Assembly: GCF_000828915.1 (NCBI RefSeq)
Contig: NZ_AP014569.1
Coordinates: forward strand, 1,798,001-1,862,000
Direction of reading: 5' to 3'
DNA from: Serpentinimonas maccroryi
Lineage (GTDB): Bacteria > Pseudomonadota > Gammaproteobacteria > Burkholderiales > Burkholderiaceae_C
Length of the DNA: 64,000 bases
The translations under genes were made by a program, and so were the position numbers. The notes under the pieces were generated by a model that was given only the letters and a program-made list of their open reading frames with translations, made no database searches and was not told where the DNA came from. The first letter of the stretch is position 1, and each line of letters opens with the position of its first letter. Of this stretch, positions 49,901-59,646 are shown in pieces.

Positions 49901-50376
49901 ACCCGAACCAAGGCGCTTTCATCATCGACGAACTCACCGAACTGGTGGAAGAAGCGGTGCTGGCCGAGTTTGAGCGCATCAGCGAGCGCGGCGGCGTGCT
50001 GGGCGCGATGGAGACCGGCTACCAGCGCGGGCGCATCCAAGACGAGTCGATGCACTACGAGCAGCTCAAGCACAGCGGCGCCTACCCGATCATCGGCGTC
50101 AACACCTTTCGCAACCCACACGGCGACCCGGTGCCGGCGCAGATCGAGCTGGCGCGCTCATCCGAGGCCGAAAAACAGTCGCAACTGCAGCGCCTGCAGG
50201 CCTTCCACGAGCGCCACGCGGCTGCGGCCCCGGCCATGCTCAAGCGCTTGCAGCAGGCGGTGATCGAAGAGCGCAACGTCTTTGAGGTGCTGATGGAGGC
50301 CGTGCGCTGCTGCTCGCTGGGGCAGATCACGCAGGCGCTGTTCGAAGTCGGGGGGCAGTACCGGCGCAGTATGTGA
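46951..50376 (+). CDS. icmF: Fused isobutyryl-CoA mutase IcmF
   Basis: The 1141-residue protein fuses three parts: a B12-binding domain (about 15-150; base-off motif [20 protein letters not shown]), a MeaB-type G-protein chaperone (about 205-470; P-loop [27 protein letters not shown]), and the large mutase domain ([19 protein letters not shown] to GGQYRRSM). It interconverts isobutyryl-CoA and n-butyryl-CoA. Residues about 266-304 in the G-domain (between MNAI and IFMRSLATR) are an insertion of some 36 residues relative to other betaproteobacterial IcmF that I recall, coinciding with a REP-like repeat. A perfect palindrome lies upstream. Confidence 0.96.
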   Translation: MTDLHADFKALAEYRPRHKVRFVTAASLFDGHDAAINIMRRLLQSMGAEVIHLGHNRSVEEVVTAALQEDVQGIAISSYQGGHVEYFQYMVDLLRQRGGAHVQVFGGGGGVIVPGEIRTLMDYGVARIFSPEDGQRMGLAGMIGEMLMRCDLDLTPYAPQTPAAIEGHSDAAWRALAQLITALENGAAPAALVQQLHAGAQGRRVPVLGITGTGGAGKSSLTDELIRRLRLDQDDALRVAVISIDPSRRKSGGALLGDRIRMNAIGEWGTTRDKATEPAPGRPKLASAPSGGSDGAPAPSVGARIFMRSLATRDFGSEISAALPDVLAACKVAGFDLIVVETSGIGQGDAAIVPLVDVPLYVMTPEFGAASQLEKIDMLDFAEFVAINKFDRKGALDALRDVCKQVQRNRQAWNQSPEQMPVFGTTASRFNDDGVSALYQALKPRLAALGLALDAQGSRLPPVAVRHSSNQTPVLPPARNRYLAEIATTVRGYKQQARAQARLAREIQQLRAASAMLRADAARCPNEAAAADDAAQAAAAAALSLAEQREQRLDPAARKLLAQWPAMQQAYAGDEYVVKIRDREIRTALVHTTLSGSKIRKVVLPRYADEGEILQWLLLDNVPGSFPYTAGVFAFKRENEDPTRMFAGEGDAFRTNRRFKLLSSGMEAKRLSTAFDSVTLYGANPDPRPDIYGKVGNSGVSIATLDDLKVLYSGFELCSPSTSVSMTINGPAPTILAMFMNTAIDQQLDKFKADNGREPTDTEAAKIRAWVLANVRGTVQADILKEDQGQNTCIFSTEFSLKVMGDIAAWFVHHDVRNFYSVSISGYHIAEAGANPISQLAFTLSNGFTFVEAYLARGMHIDDFAPNLSFFFSNGMDPEYTVLGRVARRIWAVAMRDKYGANERSQKLKYHVQTSGRSLHAQEIAFNDIRTTLQALIAVYDNCNSLHTNAYDEAITTPTEESVRRAMAIQLVINREWGLAKNENPNQGAFIIDELTELVEEAVLAEFERISERGGVLGAMETGYQRGRIQDESMHYEQLKHSGAYPIIGVNTFRNPHGDPVPAQIELARSSEAEKQSQLQRLQAFHERHAAAAPAMLKRLQQAVIEERNVFEVLMEAVRCCSLGQITQALFEVGGQYRRSM
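47746..47862. repeat. REP-like element inserted in frame in icmF
   Basis: About 117 bases encode a stretch absent from typical IcmF. The core reads GGGCCGCCCCAAGC, GCGAGCGCCCCCTCGGGGGG, CAGCG, GCGCCAGCGCCAAGCGTGGG, that is, two GC-rich blocks around a CCCCCTCGGGGGG near-palindrome. Its layout matches, in inverse orientation, the intergenic element at 30293-30350. The length is a multiple of three and contains no stop in the icmF frame. Confidence 0.7.
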
Positions 50377-50394
50377 ACCTTTGGCTGCCGCGCT

Positions 50395-51009
50395 TCAGTC
50401 CAGCGGCCAGACCACGCCGTTGTCGTTCAAGATCGCGTCCAGCGGCCAGTCGTGCGGCTCGGGTTCGAGCTCGGGCAAAAACCCGTGCGTGTACGCCAGC
50501 CCCACGGTGTAGGGGCGGGGCTGCAGTTGCGCCAGCGTGCGGTCATAAAAACCGCCGCCGTAGCCCAGCCGGTAGCCGCCCGGCCCGTAGCCCACGCAGG
50601 GCACGAACAGCAGCGTGGGCGTGATGCGCTCGGTGCCGCAGGGTTTGGGGATGTCGTAGGCGTCGGGCTCCATCGGGCAGCCCGGGTACCAGCGGTGAAA
50701 GCTCAGGGTTTTGCTGGCCTTGTCGATCACCGGCAGGCCGATTTTGCGTTCGCGGCTGGCGCCCAGCGCGTCGGCCTCGCGCCCGGCCTCCTGCCAGCGA
50801 AACAGCGCCGGCAGCGGGTCGAACTCGCCCTTGATCGGCCAGTAGGCGCCGATGGCGCTGTCGGGCCGATCCACCAGCCAGACCCGCAGCACGCGCTGCA
50901 GCGCGTCGTTGCGCGCCAGCCGGTCGCCCAGGCGCAGGCGCTGCTCGATCAGGCGCTGGCGCCACTGGGCTTTGCGCGCCATCTGGTCAGGCGGGCGGTT
51001 GTTGTTCAT
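50395..51009 (-). CDS. 5-formyltetrahydrofolate cyclo-ligase
   Basis: The roughly 204-residue ATP-dependent enzyme converts 5-formyl-THF to 5,10-methenyl-THF. Motifs are IGAYWPIKGEFDPLP, KIGLPVID, TLSFHRW, and the signature PCVGYGPGGYRLGYGGGFYDRTL. The ATG at 51009 lies just 9 bases from the divergent slt ATG; MARKAQWRQRL at 50982 is a plausible alternative start that would leave more promoter space. It converges with icmF, with 18 bases between the stops. Confidence 0.94.
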   Translation of the reverse strand: MNNNRPPDQMARKAQWRQRLIEQRLRLGDRLARNDALQRVLRVWLVDRPDSAIGAYWPIKGEFDPLPALFRWQEAGREADALGASRERKIGLPVIDKASKTLSFHRWYPGCPMEPDAYDIPKPCGTERITPTLLFVPCVGYGPGGYRLGYGGGFYDRTLAQLQPRPYTVGLAYTHGFLPELEPEPHDWPLDAILNDNGVVWPLD

Positions 51010-51018
51010 AATCGGCCT

Positions 51019-53139
51019 ATGTTCAGATTGTTCGTTGCTCAACCCAAGGCGTCGCTGCGCCCGTTCGCACCCACCCAGCCCAGGCGGCGGCTGCGCTGGT
51101 TTGCCACCCTGCTGGCGTGCATCTTACTGCCTGCCGCGGTGGCGGCCAACCCCAGCGCAGCGACCTTGAGCGCGCCAGCCGCAGCCGCGGCACCTGCGCC
51201 CCTGAGCCGGGCCGAGCAAGCGCTGCTCGAGATGGAGCAGGCCTTCGAGCGCCGCAACCACGCGCGCCTGGCCGCCCTGCTGCCGCAAGTGGCCGGGCAC
51301 CCGCTCGAACCGCTGGCCCAGTACTGGGTGCTGGCGGCGCGCCTCGAGAGCGCCAACCCCGACGAAATCCGCGCCTTTCTGCGCCGCTGGAGCGGCACCT
51401 TTTACGAAAACCGCCTGCGCGCTGACTGGCTGCTGCTGCTCGGGCGCGCGCGCGACTGGAACACCTTCAACCAGGAGTTTGCCGATTTCCGCCTCACCGC
51501 CGACCGCGAAATCCGCTGCTACGCCTTGGTGGCCCAGCGCGAGCGCCCGGCGGCCGAGCGCGCCGCCGCCTTGCCCGCGCTCTGGTTGGCGCAAACCCGG
51601 GCCGACGACGGCTGCGCCCACGCCGCCGAGCGCCTGCTTGCCAGCGGCGACCTGCCCGCAGCCGTGGTCTGGCAGCGCGCGCGCCTAGCCACCGAGGGCA
51701 ATCTGCCCGGCACGGCGGCGCAAGCCGTGGGCCTGATTAACCCGCAGTGGGCGCAGCAGGTGGCGGGCCTCGTCAGCCAGCCACAGCGCTTCATCGACGC
51801 CGCCGGCAGCGCCGAGCGCCTGCCCGCCCCCGAACTGGCCACACTGGCACTCATCCGGCTGGCCATGGAAGACCCCCCAGCCGCCACCGACGCCATGCAC
51901 CAAGCGCGCTGGCGCTTGCACCTGAGCGCCGAAGCGCAGAGCTGGGTCTGGGCCGTGATCGGGCGCCGCCAAGCCCAGCGCCTGAACTCCGAGGCCCACG
52001 CCGCCTTTGGCCACACCCAGCTTGATCTGCTGCACGACTCGCACCTGATCTGGGCCACGCGTGCCGCCTTGCGCGCCGGCGACTGGAACCGGGTACACGA
52101 CGCCATCATGGCCATGGGCAGCGCGCAGCGCGACGAAGCGGTCTGGAGCTACTGGTTGGCGCGCGCCCTGAACGAACGCGCCGCCAGCCTGCCGGCCCGT
52201 CAAGCGGCACAGGCGCAGCAATGGCGCGAACAGGCGCAGCAAATCCAGCGCCGCATCGCCGGCGTGGGCGGTTTTTACGAGCAGTTGGCGCTCGAAGCCC
52301 TGGGCCAGCGCATCAGCACCCCACCCGCCCCCGCCCCCCTGACGGCGGCCGAAATCGCCGCCGCGCGCCAGCACCCGGGTCTGCAGCGCGCCCTGCACGC
52401 CATTGCCATCGGGCTGCGCAACGATGGCGTACGCGAGTGGAACTACCACATCATCGTGCACCGCAGCGGCGGCCTGAGCGAGCGCGAACTGCTAGCCGCC
52501 GCCGACTTCGCCTGCAGCCGCCAAGTCTGGGACCGTTGCATCAACACCAGCGAGCGCACCCGCACCGAGATCGACCACCTGCAGCGCTTCCCGATGCCGT
52601 TTCGCGACCAGGTGTTGGCCCAGTCGCGGGCCATCGGGCTGGATCCGGCCTACGTCTTTGGCCTGATTCGCCAAGAAAGCCGCTTCATCATGGATGCGCG
52701 CTCGCACGTCGGTGCTTCGGGGCTGATGCAGCTCATGCCCGCCACCGCGCGTCTGGTGGCGCGGCGCATCGGGCTGCAAAACTTCACCCAAGATCAGGTC
52801 AACCAGCTCGACGTCAACATCGCCTTGGGTACCGCCTACCTGCAATGGCGCCTAGAGCAGCTCGACGGCTCGCGCGTGCTCGCCGCCGCCGCCTACAACG
52901 CCGGCATTGGGCGCCCGCAGCAGTGGCGCAACGGCCCGGTGCTCGAAGCCGCGATCTGGATCGAAAACATCCCCTTTGCCGAAACCCGCGACTACGTGCA
53001 GCGCGTGCTGGCCAACGGCACCAACTACGCCGCCCTGATCAGCGGCCAACCACAGAGCCTGCGCGCGCACCTGCAGCCGATCGGGCCGCGCGCCACCCCC
53101 GCCGCCAGCGCCCCGGTGCCTTTAGCCCAGCGGCCCTGA
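51019..53139 (+). CDS. slt: Soluble lytic murein transglycosylase
   Basis: The 706-residue periplasmic enzyme cleaves peptidoglycan with formation of 1,6-anhydromuramic acid. A signal peptide is visible after a long basic N-region (RRRLRWFATLLACILLPAAVAA). A large helical superhelix region follows (about residues 60-530), and the C-terminal SLT domain has the catalytic Glu553 in GLIRQESRFIMDARSHVGASG, then GLMQLMPATA and AAYNAGIGR. The domain order matches Slt70. It is divergent from the cyclo-ligase gene. Confidence 0.96.
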   Translation: MFRLFVAQPKASLRPFAPTQPRRRLRWFATLLACILLPAAVAANPSAATLSAPAAAAAPAPLSRAEQALLEMEQAFERRNHARLAALLPQVAGHPLEPLAQYWVLAARLESANPDEIRAFLRRWSGTFYENRLRADWLLLLGRARDWNTFNQEFADFRLTADREIRCYALVAQRERPAAERAAALPALWLAQTRADDGCAHAAERLLASGDLPAAVVWQRARLATEGNLPGTAAQAVGLINPQWAQQVAGLVSQPQRFIDAAGSAERLPAPELATLALIRLAMEDPPAATDAMHQARWRLHLSAEAQSWVWAVIGRRQAQRLNSEAHAAFGHTQLDLLHDSHLIWATRAALRAGDWNRVHDAIMAMGSAQRDEAVWSYWLARALNERAASLPARQAAQAQQWREQAQQIQRRIAGVGGFYEQLALEALGQRISTPPAPAPLTAAEIAAARQHPGLQRALHAIAIGLRNDGVREWNYHIIVHRSGGLSERELLAAADFACSRQVWDRCINTSERTRTEIDHLQRFPMPFRDQVLAQSRAIGLDPAYVFGLIRQESRFIMDARSHVGASGLMQLMPATARLVARRIGLQNFTQDQVNQLDVNIALGTAYLQWRLEQLDGSRVLAAAAYNAGIGRPQQWRNGPVLEAAIWIENIPFAETRDYVQRVLANGTNYAALISGQPQSLRAHLQPIGPRATPAASAPVPLAQRP

Positions 53140-53189
53140 AAACCAAACCCCCTCTTTTCACACCCCCACCTACACTGCATTTGTACCTC

Positions 53190-54137
53190 ATGAAAAACGT
53201 TTTGGTTCTGGGCGGCACCGGCTTTGTCGGCCGCCACCTGTGCGAACACCTCAACCGCGCCGGCATCCGCGCCACCGTGCCCACGCGCCGCCTGAACAAC
53301 GCCCAAGCGGTGCAGATGCTGCCCTTGGTGCAACCGCTAGAGGCCGATGTGCACGATGCGGCCGCGCTGGCGCGGCTGCTGCCTGGCCACGACGCCGTGG
53401 TCAACCTGATCGCGGTGCTGCACGGCAGCCGGGCGCGCTTCGAGCAGGTGCACGTGGAATTGCCGCGCCGGCTCGCCGCCGCCATGCAAGCCAGCGGTGT
53501 GCGCCGCTTGGTGCACGTGAGCGCGCTGGGCGCCAGCGCCAGCGGACCGTCGGAGTACCAGCGCAGCAAAGCCGCCGGCGAGGCCGTGCTGCAAGCCGCC
53601 GGGCTCGAGCTCACCATCCTGCGCCCGAGCGTGATCTTCGGCGCCGAAGACCGCTTCCTCAACCTGTTTGCCTCGCTGCAAAAGCTGTTTCCACTCATGC
53701 CGCTGGCCGGATCGCAGGCGCGGCTGCAGCCGGTCTGGGTGGGTGACGTGGCGCGGGCGCTGCTGCACTGCCTGCTGCACCCCGCCACCAGCGGCCAGAT
53801 CATCGAGTGTGCCGGCCCCGAGACCTTTAGCTTGGCCGACTTGGTGCGCTTGGCGGGCCGGCTGTCGGGCCACCCGCGGCCCGTGCTGCCCCTGCCGCGC
53901 GCACTGGGCTATGCGCAGGCGTTGCTGATGCAGCTGCTGCCCGGTGAGCCGCTGCTCAGCGCCGACAACCTGCGCTCGCTCGAAGTGGACAACGTGGCCA
54001 GCGGCCAACTGCCGGACCTGCGCGCACTGGGCATCGAACCCCAGGCGCTGGAGCCGCTGGCGGCGCGCTACCTCGATCAAGCCGGCCGCGCCGACCCGCT
54101 GCTGGCCCTGCGCAAACACGCTGTCCATCGCAAGTAA
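53190..54137 (+). CDS. NAD(P)-binding reductase, complex I NDUFA9-like
   Basis: The 315-residue protein is an atypical/extended SDR: nucleotide motif VLVLGGTGFVGRHLCEHL, a VVNLIAVLHG block, VHVSALGASASGPSEYQRSKAAGE, and LRPSVIFGAEDRFLNLF. The SALGA, YQRSKAAGE and RPSVIFG combination is that of the NDUFA9-like/complex I-associated subfamily. In bacteria the substrate is unknown. The start at 53190 follows slt by 50 bases; the open frame upstream is shadow of slt. A CsoR-type regulator lies downstream. Confidence 0.9.
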   Translation: MKNVLVLGGTGFVGRHLCEHLNRAGIRATVPTRRLNNAQAVQMLPLVQPLEADVHDAAALARLLPGHDAVVNLIAVLHGSRARFEQVHVELPRRLAAAMQASGVRRLVHVSALGASASGPSEYQRSKAAGEAVLQAAGLELTILRPSVIFGAEDRFLNLFASLQKLFPLMPLAGSQARLQPVWVGDVARALLHCLLHPATSGQIIECAGPETFSLADLVRLAGRLSGHPRPVLPLPRALGYAQALLMQLLPGEPLLSADNLRSLEVDNVASGQLPDLRALGIEPQALEPLAARYLDQAGRADPLLALRKHAVHRK

Positions 54138-54168
54138 CCGGCCACAAGCCACCACCCCCCTACCCACC

Positions 54169-54537
54169 ATGAGCAAGAGCACACCCAAGCCGGCAGCCAA
54201 AGCTGCCACACCAGCGTCCGCCGCACCCTTGAAAAACGCCGCACAAGCACCGGCTGACGCGGCCGCGCCCGAGCCGATCTCGGCGCACCGCGCCCAGCAC
54301 CAGCGCGACGTCAGCAACCGGCTGCGCCGCATCGAAGGCCAAGTGCGCGCCTTGGTGCAGATGATCGAAGACGGCCGCCCCTGCGAAGACATCGCCCAGC
54401 AGATGGCCGCCGCCCGCAAGGCGCTCGACAAGGCCTTTTACCGCATGATGGCCTGCTCGATGATGGAAGCCGCCGCCAGCGCCGACGCCGGCAACGATCT
54501 CGAGCGCTCCACCCGCATCCTCGAAAAATACGCTTGA
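54169..54537 (+). CDS. CsoR/FrmR-family (DUF156) transcriptional repressor
   Basis: The 122-residue protein has an Ala/Pro/Lys-rich N-terminal tail (about 1-40) and the all-helical DUF156 domain (VSNRLRRIEGQVRALVQMIEDG, then EDIAQQMAAARKAL). Cys72 (GRPCEDI) matches the conserved first sensor Cys. By alignment to FrmR, the position of the second key residue (His60) is Ser97, with Cys96 just before it, so the usual Cys-His or Cys-His-Cys set is incomplete. The ligand cannot be assigned. It lies between the NDUFA9-like gene and cca. Confidence 0.88.
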   Translation: MSKSTPKPAAKAATPASAAPLKNAAQAPADAAAPEPISAHRAQHQRDVSNRLRRIEGQVRALVQMIEDGRPCEDIAQQMAAARKALDKAFYRMMACSMMEAAASADAGNDLERSTRILEKYA

Positions 54538-54609
54538 GCGGCTGAGCACGCAGCTGAGCTGCCCCCTCACCTGCCACCGCCAGCACCCGCTGCCACCAGC
54601 CACCTCCCG

Positions 54610-55938
54610 ATGCGCATCTACCTCGTCGGCGGCGCCGTGCGCGACGGCCTGCTCGGCCACTACCACTTAGCCCACCGCCGCCCCGACGGCAGCGTGCACG
54701 CCGACCGCGACTGGGTCGTGGTCGGCGCCACGCCCGAACAGATGCGGGCCCAGGGCTTTCTGCCCGTGGGGCGCGACTTTCCGGTGTTTTTGCACCCGCG
54801 CACACACGAGGAATACGCGTTGGCGCGCACCGAGCGCAAAACCGCGCGCGGCTACCACGGCTTCGATTTTTACGCCGACCCCACGGTGACCATCGAGCAA
54901 GACTTGGGGCGGCGCGACCTGAGCATCAACGCCATGGCGCTGCCCGCTGCGGCGCTCGACCCCGACGGGCGCTTCGACCCGCACAGCCCGGCGCTGATCG
55001 ACCCCTACGGCGGCCGCGCCGACTTGCAAGCCAAGGTGCTGCGCCACGTCACCCACGCCTTTGCCGAAGACCCGGTGCGCCTGTTGCGCATGGCGCGCTT
55101 TGCGGCGCGCTGGAGCGACTTTCAAATTGCCCCCGAAACCCTGAGCCTGATGCAGCAGATGGTGGCGCACGGCGAGGCCGACCACCTGGTGCCCGAGCGC
55201 GTCTGGCAAGAGCTGGCGCGCGGCCTGCAAGAGCCCCGGCCCTCGCGCATGCTGGCGGTGCTGCGCCAGTGCGGCGCGCTGCGCGTGCTGCTGCCCGAAG
55301 TCGATGCGCTCTGGGGCGTGCCGCAGCGCGCCGAGTACCACCCCGAAATCGACACCGGCACGCACCTCGAAATGGTGCTCGACATGGCGGCGCAGCTGGG
55401 CGCCGGGCTGGAGGTGCGCTACGCCTGCCTGTGTCACGATTTGGGCAAGGGCACGACCCCGGCCGAGCTGCTGCCGCGCCACCACGGGCACGAGCAGCGC
55501 AGCGCCCGGCTGGCGCAGGCCATTGGGCAGCGCTGGCGCGTGCCGCGCGACTGCCGCGAACTGGCCGACGTGGTGGCGCGCGAGCACGGCCACATCCACG
55601 CCAGCCTGAACTTAAGCGCCGGGGCCACGCTGCGCTTGCTGCAGCGCTGCGATGCGCTGCGCCGGCCTGAGCGTTTCGAGCAGGTGCTGCTGGCCTGCGA
55701 AGCCGACGCCCGCGGCCGGCTGGGCCACCACGACGCGCCCTACCCGCAAGCACAGCGGCTGCGCCTGGCCCTGCAAGCGGCGCTGGCCGCCGACACCGCC
55801 GGCGTGGCCGCGGCCGTGCAGGCGCAGCCCGGAGCCAACCCGCGCAGCAGCGGCCTGCAGATCGGGCGCGCCATCGAGGCGCTGCGCGAGGCCGCCATCG
55901 CGGCGGCCTTGCCGGCAGCCCCGCAAGCCGATGCTTAG
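54610..55938 (+). CDS. cca: Multifunctional CCA-adding enzyme (tRNA nucleotidyltransferase, HD-domain type)
   Basis: The 442-residue enzyme adds or repairs the tRNA 3' CCA end. The nucleotidyltransferase core starts [16 protein letters not shown], with the catalytic Asp pair in [16 protein letters not shown], then [19 protein letters not shown] and [18 protein letters not shown]. The C-terminal HD domain ([22 protein letters not shown]) is that of the bifunctional phosphohydrolase type. It is slightly longer than E. coli Cca, with an Ala-rich tail. tRNA-Ser in this window already encodes CCA, so here the enzyme would act in repair. Confidence 0.96.
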   Translation: MRIYLVGGAVRDGLLGHYHLAHRRPDGSVHADRDWVVVGATPEQMRAQGFLPVGRDFPVFLHPRTHEEYALARTERKTARGYHGFDFYADPTVTIEQDLGRRDLSINAMALPAAALDPDGRFDPHSPALIDPYGGRADLQAKVLRHVTHAFAEDPVRLLRMARFAARWSDFQIAPETLSLMQQMVAHGEADHLVPERVWQELARGLQEPRPSRMLAVLRQCGALRVLLPEVDALWGVPQRAEYHPEIDTGTHLEMVLDMAAQLGAGLEVRYACLCHDLGKGTTPAELLPRHHGHEQRSARLAQAIGQRWRVPRDCRELADVVAREHGHIHASLNLSAGATLRLLQRCDALRRPERFEQVLLACEADARGRLGHHDAPYPQAQRLRLALQAALAADTAGVAAAVQAQPGANPRSSGLQIGRAIEALREAAIAAALPAAPQADA

Positions 55939-56004
55939 GCCGCTTTACCTGCTTGACCGCTTGGGCCGCTCATCCGCTCCAACCTTCCTAGCCCGCCCCG
56001 CCGC

Positions 56005-57183
56005 TCAAAGCCTGTGCGTCCGATCCCCGGTCAGCAGCCCCGTGGGCAGCCAGTCCGCCGGCAACGTTGCCGGCGCCAGCGCCAGCACCTTGAACAGCTC
56101 ACCCATCTCGTGCTCGTTCACCAGCCGGGCGGCGGCGGCGCGCTCGGCCAGCGGCCAGCCGTCGGCGCCGTCGAGCAGCCCGGCGTTGAGCAAAAACCGG
56201 CCTTGGCTGTTGTAACCCAGCACCTGCAGGCCAGCCTGCTGCGCCGCCACGGCGATGCCGGTGAAGTTCACATGCGCCGTGATGTCTTTGCGGCCCACAT
56301 CGACCAGCGGATCGGCGTCGGCGCGGTGCGCGCGGTGGCACATCAGGGTGCCGCTGCTACGCTGCGGGTGGTAGTACTCGGCCTCGGGGAAGCCGTAATC
56401 GATGAAAAACGCCACCCCGCGCTGCCAGCGCTCGGCCAGTGTAGCGATGAAGGCCTCGGCCTGCGGGTGGATTTCGCACAGGTAGTCGTGTGTGCCGGCG
56501 ATTGCCAGCGGCGGGCGCAAGTCGGTGGCGCGATCGGCCCAGGCAAACGCTGGGGCCACCCCCTCAGCCACCCCTTCCGCCCCCGCCAACACCACCCCAC
56601 GCTCGTACCACACGCCGCCACAGCGCAGCAGCAGCTGCACCGGCATGGCGTCGAGCACCTCGTTGCCCAAAATCACCCCCTGCATCTGCGGCGGCAAGGC
56701 CTCGGCCCAGACCACGCGCGGGGCAAAGTCTGCCAGCCGCTGCTGCTGGCGCCAGCGCAACTCGGCCGACAGCTCGACGAGGGTGTAGCGCGCCAGCGCC
56801 ACCCCATCGGCCTGCAGCTGCTGCAGCACCTGCTGCGCCAGCGCCCCGCTGCCGCCGCCAAACTCCCACACCTCCTGCGTGCCGCTGGCCGCCAGCGCCT
56901 GCGCCACTTGGCGCGCCAAGGTGCGGCCAAAGGCGGGACACAGCTCGGGCGCGGTGACAAAATCGCTGCCGCTGGCGGGCATGGCGCCAAACTTTGGGCT
57001 GGCGCTGGCGTAGTAACCCCAGCCCGGGCTGTACAGCGCCAATGCCATGAAACGGTCAAAGGGCAACCAGCCGCCGGCGTCGGCCAGTGCGGCCACGATG
57101 CGCTCGTGCAATGGCCAAGCCGCTCCGGTAGGGACCGGAGGCAACCCGGAGAGGGTCGATAAAATGGGCGTTTGTCTGTCCAC
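56005..57183 (-). CDS. SAM-dependent methyltransferase of the MidA/NDUFAF7 family
   Basis: This 392-residue protein has the family's N-terminal GGWLPFDRFMALALYSPGWGYY, the SDFVTAPELCPAFGRTLA block, the SAM loop VWEFGGGSGALAQQVL, VILGNEVLDAMPVQLL and the VAFFIDYGFPEAEYYHPQR region with GTLMCHRAHR. The eukaryotic relative NDUFAF7 methylates an arginine of complex I; bacterial targets are unknown. The start is GTG at 57183, only 17 bases from the divergent SDR start at 57201. Interestingly another complex I-related protein (NDUFA9-like) is at 53190. Confidence 0.93.
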   Translation of the reverse strand: MDRQTPILSTLSGLPPVPTGAAWPLHERIVAALADAGGWLPFDRFMALALYSPGWGYYASASPKFGAMPASGSDFVTAPELCPAFGRTLARQVAQALAASGTQEVWEFGGGSGALAQQVLQQLQADGVALARYTLVELSAELRWRQQQRLADFAPRVVWAEALPPQMQGVILGNEVLDAMPVQLLLRCGGVWYERGVVLAGAEGVAEGVAPAFAWADRATDLRPPLAIAGTHDYLCEIHPQAEAFIATLAERWQRGVAFFIDYGFPEAEYYHPQRSSGTLMCHRAHRADADPLVDVGRKDITAHVNFTGIAVAAQQAGLQVLGYNSQGRFLLNAGLLDGADGWPLAERAAAARLVNEHEMGELFKVLALAPATLPADWLPTGLLTGDRTHRL

Positions 57184-57200
57184 AGATCGGATTGTCCCCC

Positions 57201-57992
57201 ATGTCGTCCTCCACCCCCGCCGCTGGTGAAGCGCGCTGCGTGCTCGTCACCGGTGCAGCCAAACGGCTTGGGCGCCGCATCGCGCTCGACTTGGCCGCCG
57301 CCGGCTGGAACTTGGCCCTGCACTACCGCCACTCGGCGCTCGAGGCCGAACAATGCGCCGCCGACTGCCGCCTGCTGGGCGTGCAGGCCGCTGTATTTGG
57401 CGCCGATCTGGCCGACGAAGCGGCCTGCCGTGCCTTGGTGCCGCTGGTGCTGCAGCGCTTTGGCCGCCTCGATGCCGTGGTCAACAACGCCTCGACCTTC
57501 GAGCACGACAGCGCCGCCAGCTTCAGCTACGCCAGCCTAGAGCAGCACCTGCGCAGCAACACGGCGCCGGCGGTGCTGCTGGCGCAGGCCTTGCACCAGC
57601 ACTTAGGCCAGCGCACGCCTACAGCCAGCGCCGCAGGCGTGGTGGTCAACCTGCTCGACCAAAAGCTGTGGAACCTGAACCCGGATTTTTTCAGCTACAC
57701 CCTGTCCAAAGCCGCGCTGCACTGCGCCACCACCATGTTGGCGCTGGCGCTGGCGCCCCTGGTGCGCGTGGTCGGCGTGGCCCCGGGCCTCACGCTCACC
57801 AGCCACCTGCTCGACGAGGCCAAGTTTGCGCAACTGCACCGCCAGTCGCCACTGGGTCGTTCCTCCAGTCCCGAAGACGTGGCCGCCGCAGTGCGCTTTG
57901 CGCTCGACAACCGCTCGGTCACCGGCAGCACGCTGCTGGTCGATGGCGGCCAGCATCTGCAACGCTTCGAGCGCGACTTTTCGCTCATGTAA
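57201..57992 (+). CDS. FolM-like pteridine/dihydromonapterin reductase (SDR)
   Basis: This 263-residue SDR has the glycine motif TGAAKRLGRRIA, in which Arg replaces the second Gly (TGxxxRxG); this is characteristic of the PTR1/FolM branch. The catalytic region LLDQKLWNLNPDFFSYTLSKAAL has the Asp and YxxxK arrangement of pteridine reductases. C-terminal VTGSTLLVDGGQHLQ is standard. It lies just upstream of folB, which also handles pterins. I start it at the ATG 57201. Substrate (dihydromonapterin or dihydrofolate) is an inference. Confidence 0.88.
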   Translation: MSSSTPAAGEARCVLVTGAAKRLGRRIALDLAAAGWNLALHYRHSALEAEQCAADCRLLGVQAAVFGADLADEAACRALVPLVLQRFGRLDAVVNNASTFEHDSAASFSYASLEQHLRSNTAPAVLLAQALHQHLGQRTPTASAAGVVVNLLDQKLWNLNPDFFSYTLSKAALHCATTMLALALAPLVRVVGVAPGLTLTSHLLDEAKFAQLHRQSPLGRSSSPEDVAAAVRFALDNRSVTGSTLLVDGGQHLQRFERDFSLM

Positions 57993-58108
57993 ACCACGCC
58001 CCGCGCAGAGCGGGCCAGCAAGCCACCCTTGTCAACTGCCCCTTGTCAACCGCCCCTTGTTTCCAGCCTCTTTAGCGGCGCCCTTCGAATCGCATTTTTA
58101 ATCCACCC

Positions 58109-58501
58109 ATGACCCCACTCCCGCCCGGCAACGCCCCCGACAGCGGCACCCAAGTCCTGACGCTGACTGGCCTGCGCTTTGCCGCCAACCTTGGGATCCT
58201 CGATCATGAGCGCTGCGCGCCGCAACCCATCCAAGTCGATGCCGAGCTCAACCAAGGGCCGCAGCCGCTGCAGCCGCACGACGATGACATCAGCCATGTG
58301 CTCGACTACCGCAAGGTGCGCCAGATCATCATCGACGAGTGCACCGCCGAGCACGTGAACCTGCTCGAGAGCCTGATCGGCAAGCTGGCCCAGCGCCTGC
58401 TGCGGCTGCCGGGCGTGGTCGGGGTGCGGGTGCGCATCGCCAAGCTCGAAATTTTTGACGACTGCGAAGTCGCCATCCGCATCGAGAGCGGGCAGTGGTG
58501 A
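58109..58501 (+). CDS. folB: Dihydroneopterin aldolase
   Basis: The 130-residue protein has the FolB fold: LTLTGLRFAANLGILDHER, the PIQVDAEL strand, DDDISHVLDYRKVRQIIIDE, HVNLLESLIGKLAQRLL and VGVRVRIAKLEIFDDCEVAIRIE. It cleaves 7,8-dihydroneopterin to 6-hydroxymethyl-dihydropterin, the substrate of the folK product at 22636-23130. It follows the FolM-like SDR by 116 bases and precedes ttcA. Confidence 0.95.
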   Translation: MTPLPPGNAPDSGTQVLTLTGLRFAANLGILDHERCAPQPIQVDAELNQGPQPLQPHDDDISHVLDYRKVRQIIIDECTAEHVNLLESLIGKLAQRLLRLPGVVGVRVRIAKLEIFDDCEVAIRIESGQW

Positions 58502-58657
58502 GCCCGCGCAGCAGCGCGCTGGCGCTTGCAGGCGGACCAATCAAGCAAATTTAGGCAAGTTATCCTCAGCGCATCACATTGCCCAGCCTACACCGTGGCC
58601 ACGTTCGATGCCTTCATGCCACGCATGCATGCCCGACCCAGATTGGAAATCCCTGAC

Positions 58658-59623
<966 letters not shown>

Positions 59624-59646
59624 GCCTCTTAGACCTATCACACCGA

